In this document: in pieces, positions 28,556-36,595 of the stretch
Numbering within the stretch: position 1 is the stretch's first letter
Layout of the letters: every line of letters begins with the position of its first letter
Origin: Paragemmobacter straminiformis
GTDB lineage: Bacteria > Pseudomonadota > Alphaproteobacteria > Rhodobacterales > Rhodobacteraceae
Length of the DNA: 64,000 nt
Direction: 5' to 3'
Assembly: GCF_014243445.1 (NCBI RefSeq)
Contig: NZ_JACLQD010000003.1
Span: 496,001-560,000, forward strand
Position numbers and translations under genes: made by a program
The notes under the pieces: model-generated
Told to the model about the DNA's origin: nothing
Databases searched by the model: none
What the model saw: the letters and a program-made list of their open reading frames with translations, nothing else

Positions 28556-29011
28556 ATGCAGGACAGGGACGCGGGCCATTCGGGCCTTTTGGGTTTTTTC
28601 GCCGAGGTCAGCGCCTTTGACCAGATGGTGCGCGCGCTTGTCGAGGCGCGGTTGCCCAAGGGGTTCCAGTGGTCGCAATTCGCGGTGCTGAACCATCTGT
28701 TCCTTGCGGGCGAGGGGCAGACCCCCGTGGCGCTGGCCCGCACCTTCGAGGTGCCGAAAACCTCGATGACGCATACGCTGATCGTGCTGGAAAAGCACGG
28801 GCTGGTCAGGATCGAGCCGAACCCCAAGGACGGGCGGTCGAAACTGGTCTGGCTTACGCCCAAGGGGCGCACGCTGCGCAGCGTGGCGATGACGGCGCTT
28901 GGTCCCGATCTTGACGCGCTGGCCGCGCGTGTGGATGTGCAGGGGCTGGCCCCGCTGCGGGCGGCGATGTTCGGGCTGCGTCAGGTGATGGAGACGCTGC
29001 GCGACGCCTAG
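28556..29011 (+). CDS. MarR-family transcriptional regulator
   Basis: A 151-residue winged-helix protein. [20 protein letters not shown] leads into the recognition helix region [20 protein letters not shown], then the wing [17 protein letters not shown], all in MarR order. The ATG at 28556 ([10 protein letters not shown]) follows AAGGGTG; the frame is open further upstream without coding character. It is divergent from lldD, so lldD is its likeliest target besides itself (inference). Its TAG stop shares the palindrome CTAG with the trpA stop on the other strand. Confidence 0.88.
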   Translation: MQDRDAGHSGLLGFFAEVSAFDQMVRALVEARLPKGFQWSQFAVLNHLFLAGEGQTPVALARTFEVPKTSMTHTLIVLEKHGLVRIEPNPKDGRSKLVWLTPKGRTLRSVAMTALGPDLDALAARVDVQGLAPLRAAMFGLRQVMETLRDA

Positions 29012-29799
29012 GCCGAATGCGCGCCTGCCGAGAGGCCCGCGACGAAAGCCAGAACCTCGGGCACCGAGCGGCCCGCGCCGATTTCCTTGACGATGGCCGA
29101 ACCCACGACGCAGCCGTCCGCCACAGAGGCGATGGTGCGCGCGGCGTCCGGCGTCGTGATGCCGAAGCCCACGATCACGGGCAGGTCGGTTGCGGCCTTG
29201 ATGCGGGCAACCTCGGGGCCGACGTTGGTGGCGACGGCCGCCCCCGCCCCGGTGATGCCGGTGATCGAGACGTAATAGACGAAGCCCGACGTATTCTGCA
29301 GCACCTTGGGCAGGCGCTTGGCATCGGTCGTGGGTGTCGCGAGGCGGATGAAGTTCAGCCCTGCCGCCTGTGCGGGGATGCAAAGCTCGCTGTCTTCCTC
29401 GGGCGGGAGGTCGACGACGATCAGCCCGTCGATGCCGGCGGCTTTGGCATCGGTCAGGAAGCGGTCGACGCCGCGCGAGTAGATCGGGTTGTAATAGCCC
29501 ATCAGCACGATGGGCGTGGTGGTGTCGCCCTTGCGGAAGCTGCGGACCATGTCGAGGATGCGGTCCATCGTCATGCCCTGTTCCAGCGCGCGCTGGCCGG
29601 CAAGCTGGATCGTCGGGCCGTCGGCCATCGGGTCGGTGAAGGGCATGCCGAGTTCGATGATGTCGACGCCGGCGGCGGGAAGCCCCTGCATCACGGCGAG
29701 CGAGGTCGCATCATCGGGGTCGCCGCCCATGATGTAGGAGACGAAGGCTTTCTTCCCCTCGGCCCGAAGCCGCGCGAAGGTATCGTCGATTCTGGTCAT
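29008..29799 (-). CDS. trpA: Tryptophan synthase alpha chain
   Basis: Cleaves indole-3-glycerol phosphate to indole and glyceraldehyde-3-phosphate. The 263 residues contain the catalytic glutamate and aspartate in [18 protein letters not shown] and the phosphate loop [23 protein letters not shown] and the flexible loop region GITGAGAAV are also in place. The ATG at 29799 ([16 protein letters not shown]) follows GGGGC. trpB is not in the window. The stop overlaps that of the MarR gene by 3 bases in convergent orientation. Confidence 0.96.
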   Translation of the reverse strand: MTRIDDTFARLRAEGKKAFVSYIMGGDPDDATSLAVMQGLPAAGVDIIELGMPFTDPMADGPTIQLAGQRALEQGMTMDRILDMVRSFRKGDTTTPIVLMGYYNPIYSRGVDRFLTDAKAAGIDGLIVVDLPPEEDSELCIPAQAAGLNFIRLATPTTDAKRLPKVLQNTSGFVYYVSITGITGAGAAVATNVGPEVARIKAATDLPVIVGFGITTPDAARTIASVADGCVVGSAIVKEIGAGRSVPEVLAFVAGLSAGAHSA

Positions 29800-29878
29800 G
29801 TTTTGCCCCGCCCCATTCAACACCACAGGGGGTTTCGCACGGGCGGGCGGGAAAGATCAACCCGCCCGTTGGCGGGGA

Positions 29879-30310
29879 TCATGCGTCGGCGGTGGCGTCG
29901 AGCGGTTCTTCGGGCGCGACCGAGATCATCCAATGCGTGCCGTAGCGGTCCTTGAGCATTCCGAAGCCGCGCGAAAAGAAGCTGGGGCCGAAGCCTTGCA
30001 CCACATGGCCGTGGTCGGAGAGGGCATTGAAAAGGCGCTGCCCTTCGGAAACCGTGTCGGCCACGGTCATGATCGAGACGGCCGATTGCGGGTCGGCCGG
30101 CATTCCGGGGGGGTAGTCGGACGCCATCAGCATGCCGTCGGGCAGGGTCAACTGGCCGTGGATCACCCGTGTCGGGTCGCGCATCGTGTCGTCCATTTCC
30201 GGCGCGTCGGAATAGCGCATCATCGACAGGTCCTCGGCCCCGAAGACATCGGCGTAGAAAGCCAGCGCCTCGGCGCAATGACCGTCGAAATGGATGTAGG
30301 GAATGGGCAT
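29879..30310 (-). CDS. VOC/PhnB-like glyoxalase-fold protein
   Basis: A 143-residue protein of the PhnB-like 3-demethylubiquinone/VOC group: IPYIHFDGHCAEALAFYADVFG at the start and FGPSFFSRGFGMLKDRYGTHWMIS at the end are the two beta-alpha-beta modules of this fold. Members bind metal and small substrates, but most, including this one, have no assigned reaction. The ATG at 30310 gives MPIPYIHFDG. It reads leftward, divergent from ychF and in the same direction as trpA, 79 bp upstream of it. Confidence 0.82.
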   Translation of the reverse strand: MPIPYIHFDGHCAEALAFYADVFGAEDLSMMRYSDAPEMDDTMRDPTRVIHGQLTLPDGMLMASDYPPGMPADPQSAVSIMTVADTVSEGQRLFNALSDHGHVVQGFGPSFFSRGFGMLKDRYGTHWMISVAPEEPLDATADA

Positions 30311-30442
30311 GGCGGCCTCCTCGGCTTGGGTGGGGACAGTGTAGCGCAACAGGCCCGAGTCGGGGGATTTTCCCGGGGGAACTTGATAACCCCGCCCCCG
30401 CAAACTAGAAGCGGCCCGTTCAGGATAACGGAGAACGGCGCG

Positions 30443-31540
30443 ATGGGTTTCAAGATGGGGATCGTGGGTCTGCCGAATGTCGGCAAATCGACGCTGTTCA
30501 ACGCGCTGACGCGCACCGCCGCCGCGCAGGCCGCGAATTTTCCGTTCTGCACCATCGAGCCGAATGTGGGCGAGGTGGCCGTGCCCGATGCGCGGCTGGA
30601 CAAGCTGGCCGCGATTGCCGGATCGAAGCAGATCATCCCGACGCGGATGACCTTCGTCGATATCGCGGGGCTGGTGCGGGGCGCGTCCAAGGGCGAGGGG
30701 TTGGGCAACCAGTTCCTGGCCAATATCCGCGAATGCGACGCCATCGCCCACGTGCTGCGCTGTTTCGAGGATGGCGACATCACCCATGTCGAAGGCCGGA
30801 TCGACCCCGTCGCCGATGCCGAGACCATCGAGACCGAGCTGATGCTGGCCGATATGGAATCGATCGAGCGGCGGCTTGCGAACCTTGCCAAGAAGCTGCG
30901 CGGCGGTGACCAGGACACGCTGGATCAGGACCGGCTGCTGCGGGCTGCCCTTGCCGCGCTGAACGCGGGCAAGCCTGCGCGCACCGTCAAGATCGACCCC
31001 GAGGACGAGCGCCAGTGGCGGATGCTGCAACTGCTGACCGCCAAGCCCGTGCTGTTTGTCTGCAACGTCGAGGAATCGAAGGCCGCGACCGGCAACAGCC
31101 AGTCGGACCGCGTGGCGGCGATGGCCAAGGCGCAGGGGGCGGCTTCGGTGGTGATCTCGGCCCGGATCGAGGAAGAGATCAGCCAGCTTGCCGATGACGA
31201 AGCGGCGATGTTCCTCGAGGAGATGGGCCTGCAGGAGGCGGGGCTCGACCGTCTGATCAAGGCGGGCTACGCCCTGCTGGGTCTGCGCACCTATTTCACC
31301 GTCGGCCCCAAGGAGGCCCGCGCCTGGACGATCGAGGCGGGCTGGCTTGCCCCGCGCGCGGCCGGGGTGATCCACGGCGATTTCGAAAAGGGTTTCATCC
31401 GGTCGGAAACCATCGCCTACGAGGATTATGTCGCCGGAAACGGCGAGGCGGGCGCCAAGGAGGCGGGCAAGTTCCGCGTCGAGGGCAAGACCTACGAGGT
31501 CAAGGACGGCGACGTGCTGCATTTCCTGTTCAGCGGCTGA
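30443..31540 (+). CDS. ychF: Redox-regulated ATPase/GTPase YchF
   Basis: A 365-residue Obg-family P-loop protein that binds ribosomes and prefers ATP over GTP in several species. The G1 motif is GLPNVGKSTLFNALT, G3 appears as DIAGLVRGASKGEGLGNQFL, and the expected G4 is altered to NVEE (CNVEESKA), the known basis of the relaxed nucleotide choice. The C-terminus carries the TGS domain (TYFTVGPKEARAWTI ... GKTYEVKDGDVLHFLF). The ATG at 30443 is preceded by GGAGAACGGCGCG. Confidence 0.95.
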   Translation: MGFKMGIVGLPNVGKSTLFNALTRTAAAQAANFPFCTIEPNVGEVAVPDARLDKLAAIAGSKQIIPTRMTFVDIAGLVRGASKGEGLGNQFLANIRECDAIAHVLRCFEDGDITHVEGRIDPVADAETIETELMLADMESIERRLANLAKKLRGGDQDTLDQDRLLRAALAALNAGKPARTVKIDPEDERQWRMLQLLTAKPVLFVCNVEESKAATGNSQSDRVAAMAKAQGAASVVISARIEEEISQLADDEAAMFLEEMGLQEAGLDRLIKAGYALLGLRTYFTVGPKEARAWTIEAGWLAPRAAGVIHGDFEKGFIRSETIAYEDYVAGNGEAGAKEAGKFRVEGKTYEVKDGDVLHFLFSG

Positions 31541-31852
31541 CCCGAGGTTTGCCGCGGCGGGAAACCCCTTGCCCGGCATCGTGCTGAGATGCAGAATGAC
31601 GCTGTGCCGACGGGGCTGTTCCCGCCGGATGTACGAGTGGTGCCAGATGTTGGACGCCGACCAGATCGAAGGGTTCCGCGCTGCCTTTGCCGATGCGCGA
31701 CCCGCTTGCCCGCCGCAAGCTGCGGGGCTGGCCCTTGCCGCCCGCCGCGCGGCAGCCGCAGGATCGCAGCCATCGGCAAATCCGCCCGTCGCCGCACCGA
31801 AGTCGCCATAACCCCCTTGCACGCCCCCCCAGCCCCCGTTATTGCGGTCGGC
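31541..31852. other. intergenic region before tRNA-Ser; doubtful small frame
   Basis: A 60-codon frame at 31629-31811 (MYEWCQMLDADQIEGFRAAF...) has coding-like composition at its start but no ribosome site and an alanine/proline-rich tail, so I do not call it a gene. TTGCAC (31817-31822) and TATTGC (31840-31845), 17 bp apart and ending 7 bp before the tRNA, are a plausible tRNA promoter. Confidence 0.4.
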
Positions 31853-31942
31853 GGAGCTGTGGCCGAGTGGTCGAAGGCACACCCCTGCTAAGGGTGCAGA
31901 CGGGGAACCGTCTCGAGGGTTCGAATCCCTTCGGCTCCGCCA
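31853..31942 (+). tRNA. tRNA-Ser (anticodon GCT)
   Basis: A 90-nt class II tRNA. The acceptor stem GGAGCTG pairs with CGGCTCC (one G-T wobble), followed by discriminator G and an encoded CCA. The anticodon arm CACCC-CTGCTAA-GGGTG gives GCT, reading AGC/AGU serine codons. The long variable arm (ACGGGGAACCGT region) and T-arm GAGGGTTCGAATCCCTTC are as expected for tRNA-Ser. Its 3' end is the attL side of the integrative element that follows; the gene itself stays complete. Confidence 0.96.
31928..31942 (+). repeat. attL core (15-bp direct repeat)
   Basis: CCTTCGGCTCCGCCA, the 3' end of tRNA-Ser including CCA, is repeated exactly at 38000-38014 beyond the integrase. This is the usual footprint of tyrosine-recombinase integration into a tRNA gene. 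Confidence 0.85.
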
Positions 31943-32063
31943 TTTTACCCACTTAAGTATATGATTTTATTGGGAAATCGGATTTTACTTCCCCCAAAAA
32001 ATCCCCCTCATCGCGCCGGATGCCCTAGGAATTCGGCGGAACAAGTGGCGATTTGGAGCCGTG

Positions 32064-32345
32064 ATGTTTGACGATGCAGACTTCCTAAATCGGGGTTTTC
32101 GGTTCCTTACGGAGCGGCCCGAAGCTTGGCTTCCCTACGTTCTTCTACTTGCGGGCATTGTCGGGGGATTGGCCATGCTTCTGCCGAAACGCCGAAGCCG
32201 CCCCTGCAAATGGAAGCGGCTTGGCTACAGGTCGGGAACGCGCCTAGTGAAGTGGCAATGCAAAACGTGCGGGGCAGAAGCTTTCACGCCAAGCCGCGCA
32301 GCGCCCAAGGAATGCAAGCGAAGCCTTCGCCCCTCGGTTCTCTAG
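32064..32345 (+). CDS. Small membrane protein with zinc-ribbon-like tail, unknown
   Basis: A 93-residue protein. One membrane segment (WLPYVLLLAGIVGGLAMLL, about residues 22-40) is followed by a basic cytosolic tail with CKW...CKTCGAEAF...CKR. The four cysteines could bind one zinc, as in phage or plasmid zinc-ribbon proteins. GGAG lies 5 bases before the ATG at 32064; a GTG at 32061 is also possible. It is cargo of the integrative element, next to attL. I recognise no family. Confidence 0.6.
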   Translation: MFDDADFLNRGFRFLTERPEAWLPYVLLLAGIVGGLAMLLPKRRSRPCKWKRLGYRSGTRLVKWQCKTCGAEAFTPSRAAPKECKRSLRPSVL

Positions 32346-32607
32346 GTTCTGTAGGCAGGTGGGAGCGGTTTGACTTCATTTGGCTCATTTCGAGTCCCAG
32401 AGCATCCATCGCCCCCTTTTTACGGCGCGGGAAAATTCCCTTTTTTTATGGCGTTCGAAAATTCGGCTTTCCGTCATTGCAGAAAGGCACCCTAAAATTG
32501 CCCTAAGGTTCTGTCGTCCAAAGCGCCTTTCCATGATAATGGAAAGCTATGGCCACTACTTGCAGAGCTATTTCAACGAAAGAAACATTCCACCTAAGGA
32601 GCTTCTC
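32346..32607. other. A/T-rich region between cargo genes
   Basis: No supported gene. It is more A/T-rich than the host genome, including CCCCCTTTTTACGG and TTCCCTTTTTTTATGG runs, and probably holds the promoter for the exported protein gene. Confidence 0.45.
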
Positions 32608-32964
32608 ATGGGCAACTACTTCATGTCTTGTGCGCTTGCGGTTTGCATGACTTTAGCGGCCCCACAATGGTCGTTTGCCGTAGAGCAAATTTGGGTTGTC
32701 GACTCTTGGACGTGTGCCGACTGGGCTTCTAGAGCTAAAGGTGCAACGCCCTTAGAACCCCACTTGGTCGGCCTTATAAATGGCATGTCTATGGGGTCTG
32801 GACTGGATTTGTGGGGGCGACCCACAAAGGTCGCAAAGGACCAAGTGTTTTTTTGGATGGACCAGTATTGCGCTTCGCATCCGCTAGACGGCTTGCTCCA
32901 AGGTGCCGCAGCGTTCGCTATTGAACGGCGGGGAACGGACTGGAGCGATAAATTTAAGGAATAA
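32608..32964 (+). CDS. Small exported protein, HdeA/Rap1a-like
   Basis: A 118-residue protein with a signal peptide (MGNYFMSCALAVCMTLAAPQ, cleavage likely after SFA). The mature part has one cysteine early (DSWTCADW) and one late (FFWMDQYCASHPLDGLLQGA), with a hydrophobic GLINGMSMGSG between. The TC...G..G...W.d.yC..nP..l..a layout is that of HdeA-like acid-stress chaperones and Rap1a/Tai-type immunity proteins. AAGGAG precedes the ATG at 32608. Composition is A/T-rich compared with the host. The exact role is uncertain; a periplasmic protective protein is most likely. Confidence 0.6.
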   Translation: MGNYFMSCALAVCMTLAAPQWSFAVEQIWVVDSWTCADWASRAKGATPLEPHLVGLINGMSMGSGLDLWGRPTKVAKDQVFFWMDQYCASHPLDGLLQGAAAFAIERRGTDWSDKFKE

Positions 32965-33007
32965 TCTTTCTCACAGCCCGCTAGCAATCAAACCGTCCTT
33001 TGGTCGG

Positions 33008-33358
33008 CTATCGGAGCCTTGCCCGGCCTAGCGCGTCATACTCCACGTGGCCCGATGCCCTTAACCTCGCTTCGGCTTGCCATGCCCTTGTAGCGCCCCA
33101 GCCCAGCGCAACGGCTGCTGCCCCGTAGGTAGTCGGCCCCGATGTTGCCAGCATATCGGCCAAGCGTTCCGCGTCGGCTGCCCCGTCGGTTTCGGGATTT
33201 CGAGCCGTAGGGGCTGCTACACTCGCTACAATTGCTACACGGGGTCGGGGCGGGTCATGCTTTGTAGCGGTTGTAGCGGTTGTAGCAGGGGTGAAGGTTG
33301 CAGGGGGCTTGTCGCCCCCCACTATCCCGGCAACGGCTTGCTGCACGTCAAACCACAT
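33008..33358 (-). CDS. Small protein overlapping the DUF3987 gene, C-terminal winged-helix-like
   Basis: A 116-residue protein, last gene of the element's operon. After MWFDVQQAVAGIVGG come threonine/alanine-rich repeats (TPATTATTATK) encoded by tandem TTGTAGCGG-type units on the plus strand. The C-terminal half (ADMLATSGPTTYGAAAVALGWGATRAWQAEARLRASG) looks like a small DNA-binding helix-turn-helix with wing. Its ATG at 33358 overlaps the DUF3987 stop by 11 bases; a GTG at 33367 is the alternative. No named family is recognised. Confidence 0.6.
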   Translation of the reverse strand: MWFDVQQAVAGIVGGDKPPATFTPATTATTATKHDPPRPRVAIVASVAAPTARNPETDGAADAERLADMLATSGPTTYGAAAVALGWGATRAWQAEARLRASGHVEYDALGRARLR

Positions 33359-34838
33359 TTTCCGCACCGACTTTAAGCCACGCTTCCTTCCTTGCCGCGC
33401 CGCGAATGACGGTCCCGCGTTCGAGCGGGATTAACCAATTATGCGTAACAAGAAGGGCGATTGCAGCCTTAGCTTTCGGAGCTTCTCGTAGTGCGTTCGG
33501 CCCAAGCTGCACCACGTCGCGCACGGTCACTTCCCGATGGGGAAAGCTATCCAAGAGCCAAGCCCGCAAGGTTTCGGCCCTTTCGATTTCTGCCGATACC
33601 GTTGCCGCGTCGGCGAGCCGCAAGGCTTCGGAAAGGTAGAATTGCGCCAAGATGATACCGTCGGCCATTGTCGCCACGTCAACTTGCGGGGCGTGCAGGT
33701 CGCGCCACAAGGTCAGCACCCCGGCAATCCGCGCCGCTTGTTCGGCTATCTTGGAAGCGCTGCCCGTCACCCGCCGAAGGCTTCGGCCCGGTGCTTGTTC
33801 CGCCTCTATAGCATCGGCGAATTGCACCAAGAGCGCCCGAGCGTCGGGGGCGAGATGCAAAGGGCGGGTTTCGAGCGCCCGTGTTTCGGGATGGATGGGC
33901 AAGGGCGTTTGCAGAATAGCGTTCAGCCGCGCCCCGAAGGCTTCGAGCGCTGCCCGGTCGCTTCGCGCCAAGGATGCTAACCGCGTTCCGATGGTGCTGG
34001 GCGGTTCGGTCACAAGGAAGCGTGCCAGAAAGCCCGTATCGCCTGCCATCGGATCCGCCATGAAGGTTCGCGCCACACCGGGCTGCACCATGAGGTGAAC
34101 CGACAAGCGCCGCCCATACATGGTTAGAGAGCCTTCGCCGTTAAGCGTGCGCTTGATGGGCTGCCCCTGCCATGCGTCGTTCAAGGCTGCCAGCGTGCTT
34201 TGGCGGTTCTCCGATTTCATGGCATAGCCGCCAAGGAATTGCCCGCCTTCGTCCGAGAAGATGCCAAGCGCCGGGCAGCCTTCGCGGAATTGCCGGGTCA
34301 GCCCTTCATAGGTCGGGCTTCTGACCGTGCGGTCAGCCGTTGGCGGGGGCGACGGTTCCGGCCCTAGCTTTTCAAGGTCAGCCCGCGCAGCTGTGCGCTT
34401 GTCGGGCTTCTTGGTGTCGGCCATTATCCGTTCACGTTCGGCCTTCCATATCGCGTGACTGTTTTTCCACGTTTCTAAATCGGCTTGGCGGGCTTGGTCT
34501 TGTTCCCGTTCATAGGCCCAGAGCGGGGCCAAGAGCGCCTTATCGCAGGTGGATTTCCGTTCGCCCGATAGCGCGATGGTCAGCGCATAGAGCGAAACCG
34601 GGCTAAAGCCGCCAAGCGTTTCCACATCGGCAAAGCCCTGCACGGCCAGAGCCGCCACCGCCAAAGCCGACTGGGCAGGAATTGCCACAGGGGCTTGGCT
34701 TTCCCCCTGCACAGCTTCGACGGCTTCCCGAAGCGGCCCCAAGGCTGCCACGGGGTAAGGTTCGCCCTTGGGTATTTCACGCAAGAGCGGTTGCGGCCCT
34801 TCGCCTTTGAATTCGATTTCTTGCGGTTGCGCGTTCAT
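33348..34838 (-). CDS. DUF3987/YfjI-family protein
   Basis: A 496-residue protein of the DUF3987 family, found in prophages and integrative elements next to primases. The N-terminal third has a P-loop-like ALTIALSGERKSTCDKALLA. FSDEGGQFLGGYAM is the acidic Walker B-like region, and HLMVQPGVARTFMADPMAGDTGFLARFLV is strongly conserved in the family. It probably works as a helicase-like partner in replication of the element (inference). It overlaps the upstream primase gene by ATGA at 34835-34838. Confidence 0.82.
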   Translation of the reverse strand: MNAQPQEIEFKGEGPQPLLREIPKGEPYPVAALGPLREAVEAVQGESQAPVAIPAQSALAVAALAVQGFADVETLGGFSPVSLYALTIALSGERKSTCDKALLAPLWAYEREQDQARQADLETWKNSHAIWKAERERIMADTKKPDKRTAARADLEKLGPEPSPPPTADRTVRSPTYEGLTRQFREGCPALGIFSDEGGQFLGGYAMKSENRQSTLAALNDAWQGQPIKRTLNGEGSLTMYGRRLSVHLMVQPGVARTFMADPMAGDTGFLARFLVTEPPSTIGTRLASLARSDRAALEAFGARLNAILQTPLPIHPETRALETRPLHLAPDARALLVQFADAIEAEQAPGRSLRRVTGSASKIAEQAARIAGVLTLWRDLHAPQVDVATMADGIILAQFYLSEALRLADAATVSAEIERAETLRAWLLDSFPHREVTVRDVVQLGPNALREAPKAKAAIALLVTHNWLIPLERGTVIRGAARKEAWLKVGAENVV

Positions 34839-35716
34839 GCCAGCACCGCCTTTCCCGTTAAAACGTCGTTCCAGTCAGCCCCATCCGGGGCGGGAAGGAT
34901 TGAGACAGCCCAGCCCAGCGCCACGGCACGTTCGGCCAGAGCGTGCGCCGCTTCGCGCCCCGGTTTGTCGCCGTCGCTTGCAATGGTCAGCCGTGAAGGG
35001 GCGGGGGGCAGCCGAAGCGTTGCAAGGCCAGACGTGGATAGCGCCGCCCATATCGCCGTAGGGGCCGAAAGAAGCCCGTAGGAAAGGCTTAAGGCGGTTT
35101 CCAGCCCTTCGGCCACGGCAAGCGCACCTTGCCCCTGCGAGAGCCTTACAGCGCCCCCAGACGTAGCGCCCAGCATCGCCTTTGCCGGGGCCACGCCAGC
35201 CTTGCCCGAGCCGTCGGCCCGTAGGTAGGTCCGATGCACGGCAAAGCCGATAGCGCCTTCGAGCCGCGCTACCATTGCCGGAAAGCGCTTGGCCGATTGA
35301 TGCCAGCACGCCGGATGGAAGCGAAGTGACGGGGGCAGCGCCCCGCCGATGCCACGGCCCCGAAGGTATGCTTCGGCTGCCGTTCCTTCGATGGGCTGGG
35401 CTTCTTGCCAGAGCCGTTCCGCTTGCGCCGCACGCTTTGCCGCTTCGGCCCTTTCTGCGGCTTCGCGCTGGGCAAGGGCTATCGGGTCGGGGGCGACGAA
35501 CGCGCCGCCCCCTTCGATAAGCCCCAAGCCCCTCAAGGCTTCCACGATTGCCGCGAAGTCGCAGCCTGTATGGCATTTCGCCAAGAGCCGCCCATTGCTG
35601 CCGTCCGAGAGCGACAAGCTGGGCTTGCGGTCGCCGTGCGCCGGGCAACGGCAAAGCCCGTAACGGCCATGCCACTTGCCGCCCAATGCTAGGACGATTG
35701 TTCGAGCGTCGGTCAT
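34835..35716 (-). CDS. Toprim-domain primase-like protein
   Basis: A 293-residue protein. An N-terminal zinc-binding CHC2-type module (CRCPAHGDRKPSLSL...LLAKCHTGCD) is followed by a charged helix and a Toprim domain whose acidic motifs are ALAVAEGLETALS and LTIASDGDKPG, ending in DWNDVLTG. This is the usual primase/helicase-primase fragment of small integrative elements and phages. It overlaps the 32-codon gene upstream by ATGA and the DUF3987 gene downstream by ATGA, so the set is translationally coupled. Confidence 0.87.
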   Translation of the reverse strand: MTDARTIVLALGGKWHGRYGLCRCPAHGDRKPSLSLSDGSNGRLLAKCHTGCDFAAIVEALRGLGLIEGGGAFVAPDPIALAQREAAERAEAAKRAAQAERLWQEAQPIEGTAAEAYLRGRGIGGALPPSLRFHPACWHQSAKRFPAMVARLEGAIGFAVHRTYLRADGSGKAGVAPAKAMLGATSGGAVRLSQGQGALAVAEGLETALSLSYGLLSAPTAIWAALSTSGLATLRLPPAPSRLTIASDGDKPGREAAHALAERAVALGWAVSILPAPDGADWNDVLTGKAVLA

Positions 35717-35811
35717 TGCGGCCCCCCGAAAGCGAGAAGGGCGATTGCCGCCGCTTGTTCAGGAGTCAGCCCGAATCGGTGCATTAACATAAGGACTTGA
35801 AGGCGGTTCAT
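35713..35811 (-). CDS. 32-residue microprotein, translationally coupled
   Basis: The peptide begins MNRLQVLMLMHRFGLTPEQA and ends with FGGPQ. Its ATG overlaps the upstream stop (CTATGA at 35813-35808) and its stop overlaps the primase start (CAATGA at 35717-35712), giving two four-base ATGA junctions. Such exact fitting is unlikely by chance and argues for real translation. The sequence is one amphipathic helix-turn-helix-like unit. GGGGCGG provides a ribosome site. Function unknown. Confidence 0.6.
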   Translation of the reverse strand: MNRLQVLMLMHRFGLTPEQAAAIALLAFGGPQ

Positions 35812-36209
35812 AGGCCGCCCCTTTCCTGTGTCACTTTGCACCGCAGGACGTAGCGGCCATGATGCCCCGGATAGTCGCCGCCGTGCTTTTCCGTCACGGT
35901 TTCGATTTCCAGTCCAAGAAGCCTAGCCTCTCTAATGTAACCGCTCCAACGTGGCGCGGGTTGATGCAAGGGCGTGCAGCCCTTTTCCCCCGCCGCGATA
36001 AGCCGCTCCACTGCCCAGCGAACCCGGCCTTTAACGGATACCTTGAAGGGTGCGCCGTCGGTCGGTTCCACGGTAAACACGGCATAGCCTTGCCGCTTTG
36101 AGGGTGATATTTTCCGGTCGCGGACAGCATCACGCTTTCCCGCATCCCGGCCCCGAGCCGTTGTTTCTGTCAGGTCAGAACGGTTCGGGGCTGCATCAGC
36201 CCCCAGCAT
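35808..36209 (-). CDS. Winged-helix domain protein of the integrative element
   Basis: A 133-residue protein. The N-terminal 40 residues are polar and probably disordered; the rest (GYAVFTVEPTDGAPFKVSVKG, then RVRWAVERLIAAGEKG and LHQPAPRWSGYIREARLLGLEI) reads as a winged helix-turn-helix. Its ATG directly follows the AlpA stop (TGAATG), so it is coupled to alpA. Similar proteins accompany AlpA and primase genes in alphaproteobacterial islands. Probably regulates or initiates replication (inference). Confidence 0.7.
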   Translation of the reverse strand: MLGADAAPNRSDLTETTARGRDAGKRDAVRDRKISPSKRQGYAVFTVEPTDGAPFKVSVKGRVRWAVERLIAAGEKGCTPLHQPAPRWSGYIREARLLGLEIETVTEKHGGDYPGHHGRYVLRCKVTQERGGL

Positions 36210-36398
36210 TCAGGCAGCCCGTGCCGCTTTGCGGGCTTCAAGCCAAGCTTCAATTTCGCTTTCAGCCCAGCCGACTGCACGCGTTCCGATTTGGATGGGT
36301 TTTGGGAATTTTCCCTTCGCCATCGCATCGTAAATGGCGGAGCGGGAAAGCCCGGTGCGAAGTTGCACGGTTGGGCGACGGAGTATCATATCAGGCAT
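36210..36398 (-). CDS. alpA: AlpA-family excisionase/regulator
   Basis: A 62-residue MerR-like HTH protein: MPDMILRRPTVQLRTGLSRS with AIYDAMAKGKFPKPIQIG and GWAESEIEAWLEAR is the classic AlpA/Xis pattern. The ATG at 36398 follows a perfect AAGGAGG; the longer frame upstream lacks coding features. AlpA proteins control integrase expression or direct excision. It heads the leftward operon and lies downstream of the integrase on the same strand, separated by a 197-bp spacer that should carry the operon promoter. Confidence 0.9.
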   Translation of the reverse strand: MPDMILRRPTVQLRTGLSRSAIYDAMAKGKFPKPIQIGTRAVGWAESEIEAWLEARKAARAA

Positions 36399-36595
36399 AA
36401 ATGCCTCCTTTGCGTTGGGCGAACCGCAAATCTGCGGCAACCCGGTTTCAATGCTCCTCCTTCTGGCCATCGTTAGATGGATGGTTCGTTGCGGGCTGTA
36501 TTCCCAGTCCTCACCCCTCGCCACCTACCCTAAGTTGGGAAGGTGGAAGGAATCTGTCAAGCATCTTGGGGCGTCTATGGAATATGACGCAATAT

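Noticed and set aside
31629-31811. 60-codon frame MYEWCQMLDADQIEGF... before tRNA-Ser
   Set aside because: No ribosome site, low-complexity tail and no known relative; kept only as a note.
29879-31882. Long minus-strand frame antisense to ychF
   Set aside because: Only its last part (30310 down to 29879) shows family motifs; the rest mirrors ychF codon bias.
33205-33290. Tandem TTGTAGCGG-like and GCTACA-like units, possible iterons of an origin
   Set aside because: They lie inside the 116-residue gene and encode Thr/Ala repeats; repeat number and spacing are too few for a convincing origin.
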